Shown piece by piece: positions 22,485-30,804 of a DNA stretch of 46,911 nt. The translations under genes were made by a program, and so were the position numbers. The stretch is from Motiliproteus sp. (GTDB taxonomy: Bacteria > Pseudomonadota > Gammaproteobacteria > Pseudomonadales > Balneatricaceae). Under the pieces are notes generated by a model. That model worked only from the letters and a program-made list of their open reading frames with translations. It was not told where the DNA came from and did no database searches. How positions within the stretch are numbered: position 1 is the first letter of the stretch; every line of letters starts with the position of its first letter. The stretch covers positions 1-46,911 of the forward strand of contig JAPHRD010000130.1 in NCBI GenBank assembly GCA_026196225.1. Reading direction: 5' to 3'.

Positions 22485-24320
22485 CTAGATTCCGTAATCC
22501 ACACCAAACAAGAAGGTGCGACCCGGTGTATTGTAGAGTGGATTTCCACCAAACGCTGCTGCGGTGGTGGGATCGCGATCGAACAGGTCATTTACACTCG
22601 CAGTGAGAGACCAGTCCTTATCAACGCGGTAGCGAACTTTCAGATTCGTCACGCCGTAACCCGGAAGACGCTGAGTATTGCCGGTATCATTGTAGCGATG
22701 GCTCTGGGCTAAGAAGCTGATGCCCGTAGTCCAAACACCGTAGTGACGACTGAGGTCCAACTGAGCTGTTCTTTCCGCCCGACGCAGCAGCACATTACCG
22801 GTATTCTCGTCAGTGGCATCTAACAACGTGGTGCTGAATTTAAGATCCCATTCCGCAACATTGGTACCCAGTTCAAATTCGATCCCCTTAATCAGCGCTG
22901 AATCCAAATTAGTGGGCATTGTGCCGGACAAATTGATCAGATTATCGATCTCAGTACGGAATACTCGAACTGCCCAGAAACCATTAACTCCATAGTGCTG
23001 GTAGCCGATCTCGTAAGACTTAGATTCTTCAGGTTTCAAATTCGGATTTCCCTGATAGGTAAAGCCAAATCCGAAGTCTGTAAACGGGAAGAACAGATCA
23101 TTGAATGTAGGAACGTGAAATCCTTCTCCGTAAGAAACCAGCAGTTTCCGCCCTTCTCCCAAACTGTATCCAACATTCAAGCTGCCGGTATTGTGACGGC
23201 CAAACGCATCGTAATCATCTGAGCGCAACCCCATCAGCAGATCAAAGCGATCCCATTGAGATTGCCATTGACCGTACAGCGAGTGCTGATCTCTGGAGTC
23301 ATCGGTAAATAGCGTAGTGGCAGAAACCTCTTCCTCTTCAAAACCAGCTCCCAACGTCAGGGTGTTGGAATCGTTCAGGTAGTAATCAGCTTGAAGATCT
23401 GCAGTACGACGACGGGTATCAAAAACACTGGTTACAACGCCATCGGTGATGTCATCTGACTCATCACGGCTTTCGGCAAGCTGGAGACTGATATCCAAAT
23501 CATCGTTGGCCTGGTAAATCAATTTTCCGCCGATTAACTGCTGAACACCATCGCTGGTACGATCACTGCTGGTGCTGTTATCAAACTCATTGTCGCTCTG
23601 GGTGCGCATAAATGTCAGCGACAACTCAAAATCATCGCTCAATTCAGAACGTAAGCTGGCAGACAACGAGTTATTTTCGTAACCATCCTTGTCGGTGTTA
23701 TTGCCAGGCAACACATCAACGCCGTCGGTTTCAAAATGGCCAACGGTGATGCCAAACTGAGTAGATTCATTGCCACCGCGAATGGAACCGTTAACTTCTC
23801 GTGTACCCAAATTGCCTGCGCGGAAACTGGCAGTCGGAGTCAGTTCTTGAGCACCTTTACGGGTGAAAATCTGGATGACTCCACCTAGCGCCTCAGAGCC
23901 ATAAAGACTGGATCGGGGACCGCGAACGATCTCAATTCGTTCAACCTGGTTCAACGGTATCTGTTCGATAGATGCGGTTCCAGATGTAGCAGAACCAAAC
24001 TTGATACCGTCAATCAATACCAACACGTGATCGTTGGAAGTACCACGCAGAAAGATGCTGCTGGTTTTACCGTGGCCGCCGTTGCTGCTGATATCCAACC
24101 CAGGCGTTGTCGCCAGGAGTTCTTGGATATTGGCTGCAGGACTGCGGTCAATATCTTCACGGCTAATAACGCTTACGGGTACTAGTGTTTGATCTATAGT
24201 TTCAGCCGATTTAGTAGCAGTAACCACCACCTTATCGACTTGTTCTGCAGCCTGAGAAGTAGCCACGAAAATTGGAGAGACGGCAAAGGCTAACAGAGGT
24301 AGCCTGGATTTAATGTTCAT
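22485..24320 (-). CDS. btuB: Vitamin B12 outer-membrane receptor BtuB
   Basis: The 611-residue TonB-dependent receptor starts at ATG 24320, which opens a signal peptide (MNIKSRLPLLAFAVSPIF...SQAAEQ). The upstream extension overlaps the riboswitch and is not coding. The TonB box is D-K-V-V-V-T-A; the plug domain has 'NIQELLATTPGLDISSNGGHGKTSSIFLRGTSNDHVLVLIDGIKF' and 'IEIVRGPRSSLYGSEALGG'. The C-terminus ends in 'NTPGRTFLFGVDYGI', a normal barrel end with terminal aromatic motif. It is the first gene after a double riboswitch leader, followed by the TonB gene, so it is likely shut down by cobalamin. Confidence 0.93.
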   Translation of the reverse strand: MNIKSRLPLLAFAVSPIFVATSQAAEQVDKVVVTATKSAETIDQTLVPVSVISREDIDRSPAANIQELLATTPGLDISSNGGHGKTSSIFLRGTSNDHVLVLIDGIKFGSATSGTASIEQIPLNQVERIEIVRGPRSSLYGSEALGGVIQIFTRKGAQELTPTASFRAGNLGTREVNGSIRGGNESTQFGITVGHFETDGVDVLPGNNTDKDGYENNSLSASLRSELSDDFELSLTFMRTQSDNEFDNSTSSDRTSDGVQQLIGGKLIYQANDDLDISLQLAESRDESDDITDGVVTSVFDTRRRTADLQADYYLNDSNTLTLGAGFEEEEVSATTLFTDDSRDQHSLYGQWQSQWDRFDLLMGLRSDDYDAFGRHNTGSLNVGYSLGEGRKLLVSYGEGFHVPTFNDLFFPFTDFGFGFTYQGNPNLKPEESKSYEIGYQHYGVNGFWAVRVFRTEIDNLINLSGTMPTNLDSALIKGIEFELGTNVAEWDLKFSTTLLDATDENTGNVLLRRAERTAQLDLSRHYGVWTTGISFLAQSHRYNDTGNTQRLPGYGVTNLKVRYRVDKDWSLTASVNDLFDRDPTTAAAFGGNPLYNTPGRTFLFGVDYGI

Positions 24321-24390
24321 TTGAAAGACCTTACGTGTGCACACCCGCGCACTGCTTGGTTTAAATGCCGCAAATGCGACATCGCCCATT

Positions 24391-24647
24391 GCGTTGTCAG
24401 GTCGGTATCCGGGCTTACGAAAGGGAACTAATGAGAGGAACTCTTCCCAGTCGCTAATCATAGGACTAGCTTAACCAGTGAACTTCCACTCTCCCTGGAG
24501 TGCTGAAAAATAGCATTTTTCAGCCGGCTCCTGACGACAGAGTCGCGCGATTCGTCTACCGTTGCGGGGGCAGCGCCGGAATTGTGCATGCACGCACCGG
24601 CTTCCCAATTATCCTCATGGCTCGCACCAGAAGGTACCTGCTAACGC
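24391..24647 (-). promoter_or_regulatory. Cobalamin riboswitch 1 (proximal to btuB)
   Basis: The minus strand carries cobalamin-aptamer landmarks: GGGAAGCCGGTG, AATTCCGG and CTGCCCCCGCAACGG, and then AAGCCCGGATACC near the 3' end. The ends pair: GCGTT-x2-CAGGT on the 5' side (24647-24636) with ACCTG-x2-AACGC (24402-24391). An internal 9-base perfect hairpin (CTGAAAAAT/ATTTTTCAG) is inserted. A hairpin downstream (ATGTCGCA/TGCGGCAT) precedes the btuB start and could be the expression platform. It lies about 70 bases upstream of btuB. Confidence 0.88.
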
Positions 24648-24806
24648 GGTAATCAATTAACGTGGTTTAGAAATAGGTACACCACGGCCATATTGGCAGC
24701 CGAGCGACGCAAAGAAGAGAAATCAGAAGGCAGATACCTGGAGAACGGGCTACTACCCTGTTACCTTTTCGCGAGGCTCAGGTCGAAGCCCATAGGTTTC
24801 AGGGCT

Positions 24807-25042
24807 CCACTCTTCTTCAGGTATTCGGACTTAGGAGCAAGATCGATTGATCGATCACCTTAGACCACGGCTTGCCGCTACAACTATTCAAATTATCGAA
24901 CAGTTTTTAGCAGTGCCTGACAAATGTCGGTGGCCCTCGTTCTCCCATACCGCTGCGCGACAGTCCTGGATTCACACCAGGTTCCCTGATAGCCAACACT
25001 AGATTTAAAAACACAAGATAGTGTGGGTGCTGCGAAGAGTAG
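24807..25042 (-). promoter_or_regulatory. Cobalamin riboswitch 2 (distal, tandem)
   Basis: A second aptamer lies on the same strand, with GGGAACCTGGTG, AATCCAGG, CTGTCGCGCAGCGGTA and GCCACCGAC, and a 3' element AAGTCCGAATACCTG. The closing stem pairs CTACTCTTC (25042-25034) with GAAGAGTGG (24815-24807), eight Watson-Crick pairs and one G-U. Its core deviates from the usual CTGnCCCGCAAC at a few positions. It starts 45 bases behind the btuD stop and 159 bases upstream of riboswitch 1. Confidence 0.8.
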
Positions 25043-25087
25043 GCGCATCATATTGAACCGCCCCAGGCAAAGCAAGAAAAGATTAGA

Positions 25088-25855
25088 TCATCGAGGCAGA
25101 AAAACCGGCCCCGCTTCGGTTTCCAGCCGTTGGATGGGGTATTGATAAAGCTCACTAAGAATTTCTGGCTGCATCAGCTCTTCAACACTGCCTTGGCGGG
25201 TGGAACCGTCGGTAAAGATGCACACCAGTCGATCGCAAAAACGATGGGCTAATTGCAGATCGTGTAAACTCATCAGTAGCGTTCCCGCCTGCTCTTTTAC
25301 CTGAGTGACCAGCGCGGTAATCAATTGGATACGGTGATTGAGATCAAGATGATTGGTGGGTTCATCCAGCAACCAGATACTTGGAGACTGGACTAGCAAG
25401 GTAGCTAGCTTCAACCGTTGCCGCTCACCGCCAGACAATTCATCAATCTGACGATCCGCCAGCTCTGCAAGCTCGACCTGTTGCAGTGCCTGTTCAGCGA
25501 TCTGTCGGTCTTGAGCAGTCTCCCACTGCCAGGATGCAAGATGGGGGTGGCGTCCCATCAGTACTGATTCCATCACGGTGGCGGGAAAACTACTTTGATC
25601 CTCCTGCAGCAACACGCCCATTTGTTGGGCTCGCTGCTTGCTATGGACCTGCCCTATCGGCTTGCCACCTAGGTGCAGCTCGCCGGCATCTGCGATGCGA
25701 AGACCCGCCAAGGTGTGCAACAACGTGGTTTTACCAACGCCATTGCCACCGAGTAATCCCCAAATCTGAGTCGCCCCCAGAGAAAGATTAACCTCGCGAC
25801 ACAGCACCCGGCCGCCAATGGCAACACTGAGATTCTCGGCCTGTAGCAAACTCAT
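25088..25855 (-). CDS. btuD: Vitamin B12 ABC transporter ATP-binding protein BtuD
   Basis: This 255-residue ABC ATPase has Walker A 'GLLGGNGVGKTTLLHTLAG' (about 35-53), a Q-loop in 'MGVLLQEDQSSFPA', the signature LSGGERQR, Walker B 'SIWLLDEPTNHLD' and the H-loop in 'LLMSLHDLQLAHRFC'. The start ATG 25855 overlaps the btuC stop by four bases. A longer frame upstream is antisense noise over btuC. It energises import of cobalamin with BtuC and BtuF. B12 specificity comes from the neighbours. Confidence 0.9.
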   Translation of the reverse strand: MSLLQAENLSVAIGGRVLCREVNLSLGATQIWGLLGGNGVGKTTLLHTLAGLRIADAGELHLGGKPIGQVHSKQRAQQMGVLLQEDQSSFPATVMESVLMGRHPHLASWQWETAQDRQIAEQALQQVELAELADRQIDELSGGERQRLKLATLLVQSPSIWLLDEPTNHLDLNHRIQLITALVTQVKEQAGTLLMSLHDLQLAHRFCDRLVCIFTDGSTRQGSVEELMQPEILSELYQYPIQRLETEAGPVFLPR

Positions 25856-26847
25856 AACTGCCCGCTCCGGCTCCGACGTTGTAACACAAAGAGAAACAAC
25901 GGCACACCGATCATGGCGGTTATCACACCCACAGGCAGTTGTTGAGGGGCTAATCCTGTGCGAGCAAAGGTGTCTGCCAACATCAATAGCAATCCGCCAG
26001 CCAGCACAGATGCAGGTAGCAACAGACGGTGATCGGAACCGATAAGTTGTCGAAGAATATGAGGTACAACTAAACCGATAAAACCGATATTGCCACCCCG
26101 TGTTACTGCCATCGCGGTGAGCAAGGACGCCAGAAGATAGAGGCATATTTGCAGCGGATAGGGAGAGACACCCAGAGCACGGGCCTGCATCTCACCGCGT
26201 ACCATCAGATTCAGTGGCCGCGCCATAGCAAAAGCGATTAACAAACAGATAATTGCTAACAGGCTGTCCCAACCAGGAAGATCGGTATTGCTAAGATCCC
26301 CCATCAACCAGAACAGCATTCCCCGCAAACTGGTGTCCTGACTAATCGACAACAGAAAAGAGATAATGGCCCCCCAGCCTGAAGCGATCACCACACCGGT
26401 TAACAACAAACGGGTTGGTGACCAACTACCGCGACCGTGAGCCAGACCGAATACCAAAACCATATTGGTAATCGCTCCAATCAAAGCACTGCCTGAAACC
26501 TGCCAACCGGCCAACCCCAATAGCATGGCAATCAGGGCCCCTACCGAAGCACCACCGGAGACACCCAAGACATAAGGATCGGCCAGCGGATTGCGTAACA
26601 GCACCTGCATTAGACAACCCGCCAAAGCCAGTTCTGCACCCACCAGCATGGCGCTCAGAGTCCGCGGTAAACGCAGATCCACCACGACGTTGTAATGCAA
26701 TGAGCTTTGTTCACTAAGTTGACTGCTGAAGAGTAAGGACGGCAGATTTTCTAGAGGGATCGCCAAGCTACCCACCGACAGACTTAACACCAGGGTCAGC
26801 AGGCAAGCGATCGATAACACCAGCAGAATGGGGAAAATGCGCGCCAT
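25852..26847 (-). CDS. btuC: Vitamin B12 ABC transporter permease BtuC
   Basis: This 331-residue FecCD/BtuC-type permease has about ten membrane segments, including 'VVVDLRLPRTLSAMLVGAELALAGCLMQVLLRNPLADPYVLGVSGGASVGAL', the classic signature. Others are 'GNIGFIGLVVPHILRQLIGSDHRLLLPAS' and 'LPVGVITAMIGVPLFLFVL'. It begins 128 bases behind btuF and overlaps btuD. The B12 role is inferred from neighbours because this family also imports siderophores. Confidence 0.9.
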   Translation of the reverse strand: MARIFPILLVLSIACLLTLVLSLSVGSLAIPLENLPSLLFSSQLSEQSSLHYNVVVDLRLPRTLSAMLVGAELALAGCLMQVLLRNPLADPYVLGVSGGASVGALIAMLLGLAGWQVSGSALIGAITNMVLVFGLAHGRGSWSPTRLLLTGVVIASGWGAIISFLLSISQDTSLRGMLFWLMGDLSNTDLPGWDSLLAIICLLIAFAMARPLNLMVRGEMQARALGVSPYPLQICLYLLASLLTAMAVTRGGNIGFIGLVVPHILRQLIGSDHRLLLPASVLAGGLLLMLADTFARTGLAPQQLPVGVITAMIGVPLFLFVLQRRSRSGQL

Positions 26848-26975
26848 AGGGTAGCTCTAATATCTGCACAGGCTCGAGAGTTGAAGCCATCACTGCAATT
26901 ACGGATTAGGCGGCGATTATAGCAGTAACTGGGCAACGCAAATCAATGGAGAAATAATAGCTCTTGTTGAAGGTG

Positions 26976-27878
26976 CTAACGGCGAGCGGTCTGAAGATGA
27001 CTGCAGAGCTGCTCGGCACCATCCATGACCCGTACGGTTTGCCGTTGTAACAGATCCGGTGGGACAAAAAACAGGTTGTTACGACGCACAGCCTCTAACC
27101 CCGACCACTTCCGCCAATGGTCCAGCCAATCAGGACGCTCTTCGTTCATACCGCTAGCCACAATCACCTCAGGATTTGCCGCTAAAACCGATTCACGACT
27201 GATCGTAGGAGCGATAGCCGGCAACTCAGAGAACACATTTTTCCCACCACAGAGCTCGATCAAGCTGTTGATCATATGCTCGCCGTTGATAGTCATCAGC
27301 GGCTCATTCCACACTTGGTAGAACACGCTCACCGGCGTGCGGTGCTGATAAGTTTGCTGCAGAAATTGCAACCGAGCACGAAAATCGCCGGCTTTAGCTT
27401 TGGCTACAAAAGCACTACCAGTCAGGCTACCCAGTCGTTCCAGATTGGTGGCGATCTGTTCGATGGCACGGGGCTCTGTTAGGTAAACCGGAATACCCAA
27501 TGATCGAATACGCTCAATCGCCACCTTGGGATTACCGCTGTGCCACCCAACGACCAGATCCGGTTGTAGCGCCAACACCGCTTCCAAATCGATCTGGCGG
27601 TAACCGCCCACCTGGGGCAATCGAGTAGCTGCTTCGGGGTAGTTACTAAAACTGACTACGCCGACGACCTTATCGCCGGCACCGGCGCTATAGAGCATCT
27701 CTGTTGAATGGGGAGAAAGGCTGATAATTCGTTGAGCCGGCTGTTTAAGGGTAACCCTCAACCCCATATCATCGACAACGGTTACCTCACCATAGGCGCT
27801 GCTGGCTGAAAGTGCTGAGACCAGCAACAATAATTTCGCAACTATTGTCAGTAATTGCCTATTTAACTTTCTCAACAC
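26976..27878 (-). CDS. btuF: Periplasmic cobalamin-binding protein BtuF
   Basis: The product is 300 residues, started at GTG 27878 because GGGGGAG lies 8 bases before it; an upstream TTG at 27920 would add residues with no signal value. A signal peptide (VLRKLNRQLLTIVAKLLLLVSALSASSAYG) is followed by a cluster A-3-type binding fold: 'QRIISLSPHSTEMLYSAGAGDKVVGVVSFSNYPEAATRLPQVGGYRQID', 'LQPDLVVGWHSGNP', 'FYQVWNEPLMTINGEHMINSLIELCGG', which includes the W-x-x-P-x-x-T BtuF pattern. It probably delivers B12 to BtuCD. Confidence 0.88.
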   Translation of the reverse strand: MLRKLNRQLLTIVAKLLLLVSALSASSAYGEVTVVDDMGLRVTLKQPAQRIISLSPHSTEMLYSAGAGDKVVGVVSFSNYPEAATRLPQVGGYRQIDLEAVLALQPDLVVGWHSGNPKVAIERIRSLGIPVYLTEPRAIEQIATNLERLGSLTGSAFVAKAKAGDFRARLQFLQQTYQHRTPVSVFYQVWNEPLMTINGEHMINSLIELCGGKNVFSELPAIAPTISRESVLAANPEVIVASGMNEERPDWLDHWRKWSGLEAVRRNNLFFVPPDLLQRQTVRVMDGAEQLCSHLQTARR

Positions 27879-27980
27879 GCTCGTTACTCCCCCATCAAAT
27901 TGGTAAGGGATTGTAATCAAGGCTTCTACTGCTTCCCAGTATTAATGGCGTAAAAAGCGATAGCGCTATGGCGAGGCGGT

Positions 27981-28508
27981 TTACCAACGATAATAACCGC
28001 CATTTTGGTACTGATTGGATCGAGTACCTCCATCCAGCGGAATACTGTAATAGATACTGCCGTTACCAAATCGATAGTTAAGCCCAAGTCGGCCAGAATA
28101 GCCGTGTTTGCGTTCGTAGTGTTTGCGTTCGTAGTATTTACGTTCGCTGTAACTACGAGGAGAGTGCAGTCGGTAGCCGTAGCGGTCGTTATAGCGATTA
28201 TTGCGGTAGTGTTTATTCTGGTATTTACGGTGTTTTTTATACTTGGGTGAGTGATTAGAGTAGTCCTTACCGTAGCGCTTTGATTTGTGCTTATAGGAAG
28301 ACTTACCATGACGGTCGCGATAGTGGCTGTATTTGTGTGCGTGGTAGGTACTGAGGCCATGACCATAACGTATGCTCACCACATCCCCCGCCGTCCCAGA
28401 TCGAGAATAGAGTGAGAAACAGACTGTTACGATAATAAGCAGCGCTATGCCAAACCATGAATGGTTAAGTAGGTTACTTGCCTTAATAGACAATAACGAT
28501 TTTTTCAT
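27981..28508 (-). CDS. Tyr/His/Lys/Arg-rich secreted protein with 5-residue repeats
   Basis: This 175-residue protein, from ATG 28508 (MKKSLLSIK), has a signal peptide or anchor (about 17-35, HSWFGIALLIIVTVCFSLYS). The mature part is extremely rich in Y, H, K, R, S and G: 'HAHKYSHYRDRHGKSSYKHKSKRYGKDY', and 'SERKYYERKHYERKH' made of 5-residue units. The C-terminus ends in YYRW. Such composition is typical of metal-binding, cell-surface or RNA/poly-anion-binding secreted proteins, but no family is recognised. A second frame overlapping the same DNA is judged a shadow. Confidence 0.65.
   Translation of the reverse strand: MKKSLLSIKASNLLNHSWFGIALLIIVTVCFSLYSRSGTAGDVVSIRYGHGLSTYHAHKYSHYRDRHGKSSYKHKSKRYGKDYSNHSPKYKKHRKYQNKHYRNNRYNDRYGYRLHSPRSYSERKYYERKHYERKHGYSGRLGLNYRFGNGSIYYSIPLDGGTRSNQYQNGGYYRW
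28107..28151 (-). repeat. Three-copy 15-base tandem repeat inside the secreted protein gene
   Basis: TTTGCGTTCGTAGTG, TTTGCGTTCGTAGTA and TTTACGTTCGCTGTA lie in tandem on the plus strand; on the coding strand they encode ERKYY/ERKHY-like units. In-frame copy changes are possible. Confidence 0.8.
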
Positions 28509-28744
28509 GACCACACCCCGTCGTAATAACCAGGGACCTCTATGGGTTAGAGGTTTAAGAAGGGAACTTGGTTCACCCCGGCTTTGACTATTCCTCAGCC
28601 TAAACCTCCGCCCCTGAACCTAAACTGAATACCCTCCGTTTTACTGCAGCAGACAATCAGGGGTTTCTGACCCATACTTACCGGGCGTGTTGAGCGCATG
28701 GGTCTCTTCCGTAACTCTTCTTCACTACCAGTGGGAGATCTCGT

Positions 28745-28969
28745 ATGTTTTTGAAAGAAGCCAATAGCGGTCATTTGGTGCAGATTCTCAATATGACCGA
28801 ACTAACTAATCCCTTCACCAACAGCACCCAGGTGCAGTTTCAAAACGGTGAGGAACTTCAGGACCCGGAATCAGTTCGTAAGGATGCGTTGGTGTTTCCC
28901 TCTGGAGAACCCCTGCCCCGTTGCTGGCTGGACAGTCACTACCGTGATGAAGAGGTGTTTCGCCATTAA
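28745..28969 (+). CDS. Small hypothetical protein, 74 residues
   Basis: The start ATG 28745 follows GGGAG about 10 bases upstream. The product is soluble ('MFLKEANSGHLVQILNMTELTNPFTNSTQVQFQNGEELQDPESVRKDALVFPSGEPLPRCW') and ends in 'DEEVFRH'. I recall proteins of this style among marine gammaproteobacteria annotated as hypothetical, but no domain is assigned. It lies 38 bases before the fructosamine kinase family gene. Confidence 0.6.
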   Translation: MFLKEANSGHLVQILNMTELTNPFTNSTQVQFQNGEELQDPESVRKDALVFPSGEPLPRCWLDSHYRDEEVFRH

Positions 28970-29007
28970 ACATGGACTGTCGAAAACGACAGATAGGTGC
29001 GTAGCCA

Positions 29008-29859
29008 TTGGGTAAGCAGCTCATCGACTTGCTGCATACTCTCGGCTGCGCTGATCCCCAACAGATCGAGTCGGTTTCCGGTGGTTGCATCAACCAGTGC
29101 TATCGGGTGGATTGCCAGAAGCACAGCTATTTTCTAAAGACCCATTCATCGCCCCCGCCTGGATTCTTCCAGGCAGAAGCAGAAGGGCTAATAGCCCTAC
29201 ATAACAGCAAAATTATACGCGTACCTGAAGTAATCGGCGTATGCGATCAGGGGCTGTTGCTGGAATATTTAACACCCTCACCCTCACCCACAAACCCAGG
29301 ATATTGGAAAAAACTGGCTGAGCAACTCGCCGATCTACACCAGCTAAACGCTCCCTGCTTTGGTTTTGGCCAAGATAACTTCTGTGGTTTAACTCCCCAG
29401 CCCAATCCTCAAACTAGCGATGGCTATCAGTTTTTTGCCAACCACCGACTTGGCTATCAAGCGCAACTAGCGGCAGCAAAAGGGTTACTGAAACCGCAAG
29501 ATCTCGACGACATCACATCATTGAGCAATCAACTTAAACGATGGATTCCTGACCAGTCTCCCTGTCTAATCCACGGAGATCTGTGGTCAGGAAATGTTTA
29601 TTGTAGCGAGGGAGAACCGGTGTTGGTGGATCCAGCCTGCTACTGGGGGTGGGCAGAAGCCGAACTGGCCATGACCCGACTGTTCGGCGGTTTTAGTAAA
29701 AAATTTTATGATGTCTATCAGGCAAACAGACCCGAGGTTAAAGGCTGGCAACAGCGGGCTGACCTATACAACCTGTACCACCTTCTCAATCATCTTAATC
29801 TGTTCGGGAGTAGTTATCTGGGACAGGTTCGCGCTGTTACGCGCGCTTTTCTAGACTGA
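29008..29859 (+). CDS. Fructosamine/ketosamine-3-kinase-family protein
   Basis: The 283-residue protein starts at TTG 29008, since an in-frame stop lies just upstream. It matches the fructosamine kinase family: 'SVSGGCINQCYRV' phosphate loop-like strand, 'YFLKTH' Lys, 'LLLEYL', 'LHQLNAPCFGFGQDNFCGLTPQPN', 'CLIHGDLWSGNVYC' (catalytic HGD) and 'PVLVDPACYWGWAEAELAMTRLFGGF' (D-P-A metal site). These enzymes phosphorylate sugar adducts on amines to start deglycation. The 3' end overlaps the convergent GGCT-like gene by 23 bases. Confidence 0.9.
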   Translation: MGKQLIDLLHTLGCADPQQIESVSGGCINQCYRVDCQKHSYFLKTHSSPPPGFFQAEAEGLIALHNSKIIRVPEVIGVCDQGLLLEYLTPSPSPTNPGYWKKLAEQLADLHQLNAPCFGFGQDNFCGLTPQPNPQTSDGYQFFANHRLGYQAQLAAAKGLLKPQDLDDITSLSNQLKRWIPDQSPCLIHGDLWSGNVYCSEGEPVLVDPACYWGWAEAELAMTRLFGGFSKKFYDVYQANRPEVKGWQQRADLYNLYHLLNHLNLFGSSYLGQVRAVTRAFLD

Positions 29860-30223
29860 ACCTAAGGTATTTTTCGACGTCCCAAGGCTGTTCCAGCACC
29901 TTACTATAGTACTGACTTCTCAGCACGTAGACCCATGAGTGCTCGGTCTTACCCTGATCCAGTTCAACCCATACCTGCTGACGCTTATACATCTGGCCTT
30001 CGTAGTCATCGAGAATGCGTATCTCTTGGGGGCTGAGATTTCGGTACAGCGTGCCTGTCACCTCAGATTTCTTGCGGGGAACCAATGCTGGAAAATCGGT
30101 ATCGCGAATGCACCTACACACATAGTTTTCCAATTTTGCCTGAACTCCATCAGGCACCCTACCAATCAGCCGTTTTACCACACCGGGTAATGCTAGGGTT
30201 CCATAACAAAATAGCGTTGCCAT
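29837..30223 (-). CDS. Gamma-glutamylcyclotransferase-like (AIG2-like) protein
   Basis: The start is ATG 30223, opening MATLFCYGTLALPGVVKRLIGR with the typical YGTL motif; a longer upstream frame has no support. The 128-residue product has 'VPRKKSEVTGTLYRNLSPQEIRILDDYEGQMYKRQQVWVELD', the usual glutamate-bearing loop (D-D-Y-E) of this family. Proteins of this type cut gamma-glutamyl peptides or act on amines. Substrate unknown. Confidence 0.88.
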   Translation of the reverse strand: MATLFCYGTLALPGVVKRLIGRVPDGVQAKLENYVCRCIRDTDFPALVPRKKSEVTGTLYRNLSPQEIRILDDYEGQMYKRQQVWVELDQGKTEHSWVYVLRSQYYSKVLEQPWDVEKYLRFSLEKRA

Positions 30224-30347
30224 AAAATCTTTACACTTCAATTTAAACGTAAAACAGCGATTCAACGAACAAATATTTTACCCCGGCAACGAGCCTAATC
30301 TAGAGCATCAAACGCTTCTATATTTCGCAATCCGATGGGTGACAATC

Positions 30348-30542
30348 TTACTTCGGCGGCGAAGTCAGCTGACGTTGCTTTTCCGTTGGGGTTTTCTCTG
30401 ACAGATCTTTTTCTGACTTCCGCTTCTGTGTGGATGAATCCATAACTGCCCGCATACCATAAAGGCTGAGTGAAGCGGTACCTGCCAAGACCATGGTAGT
30501 CATAACCGAGGCAGCCCCCATCGCCATCATCATTTTCAGCAT
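30348..30542 (-). CDS. Small secreted or membrane protein, 64 residues
   Basis: AGGAGG lies about 5 bases before ATG 30542, an excellent ribosome binding site. A Met/Ala-rich hydrophobic segment (MLKMMMAMGAASVMTTMVLAGTASLSLYGM) is followed by a polar Lys/Glu/Thr tail. It could be a signal-anchor peptide with cytoplasmic or periplasmic tail. Family unknown. It is separated from gor by a terminator. Confidence 0.6.
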   Translation of the reverse strand: MLKMMMAMGAASVMTTMVLAGTASLSLYGMRAVMDSSTQKRKSEKDLSEKTPTEKQRQLTSPPK

Positions 30543-30750
30543 CCCGACCTCCTTTGATCTTTTACATCTGGTGTTTCACATCGAAACCGTTAAAGGACAG
30601 GTATAACAAAATTATTCAGGGGTATGTAGGGTCCAATGGTGTAATTCTAATCGATTAACACTCTGGTAAAAATGACTTATGCCAGATATTAGGACGTTAA
30701 AAAAAATAATATCAAGTCACTAATGACCGGCAAAAAACTTCAGGCAATAA

Positions 30751-30782
30751 AAAATCCCCGCTGCAGAAACAGCGGGGATTTT
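30751..30782. terminator. Bidirectional intrinsic terminator downstream of gor
   Basis: AAAATCCCCGCTG (30751-30763) pairs with CAGCGGGGATTTT (30770-30782) around a CAGAAA loop. A-rich bases before and T residues after make it work in both directions, ending the minus-strand gor transcript. Confidence 0.88.
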
Positions 30783-30804
30783 ACTAGAACATCAACAAAA
30801 TTGA

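Noticed and set aside
24320-24461. A 47-codon N-terminal extension of BtuB
   Set aside because: It covers the 3' end of riboswitch 1, has no signal peptide, and the internal ATG opens a proper signal sequence.
25856-26146. A long N-terminal extension of BtuD
   Set aside because: It overlaps the 3' half of btuC in another frame; the ATGA overlap at 25852-25855 marks the real start.
27926-28366. A 146-codon Thr/Ile/Asn-rich minus-strand frame overlapping the secreted protein gene
   Set aside because: Its composition is that of a shifted frame of the repeat-rich gene, whereas the 27981-28508 frame has a signal peptide and proper start.
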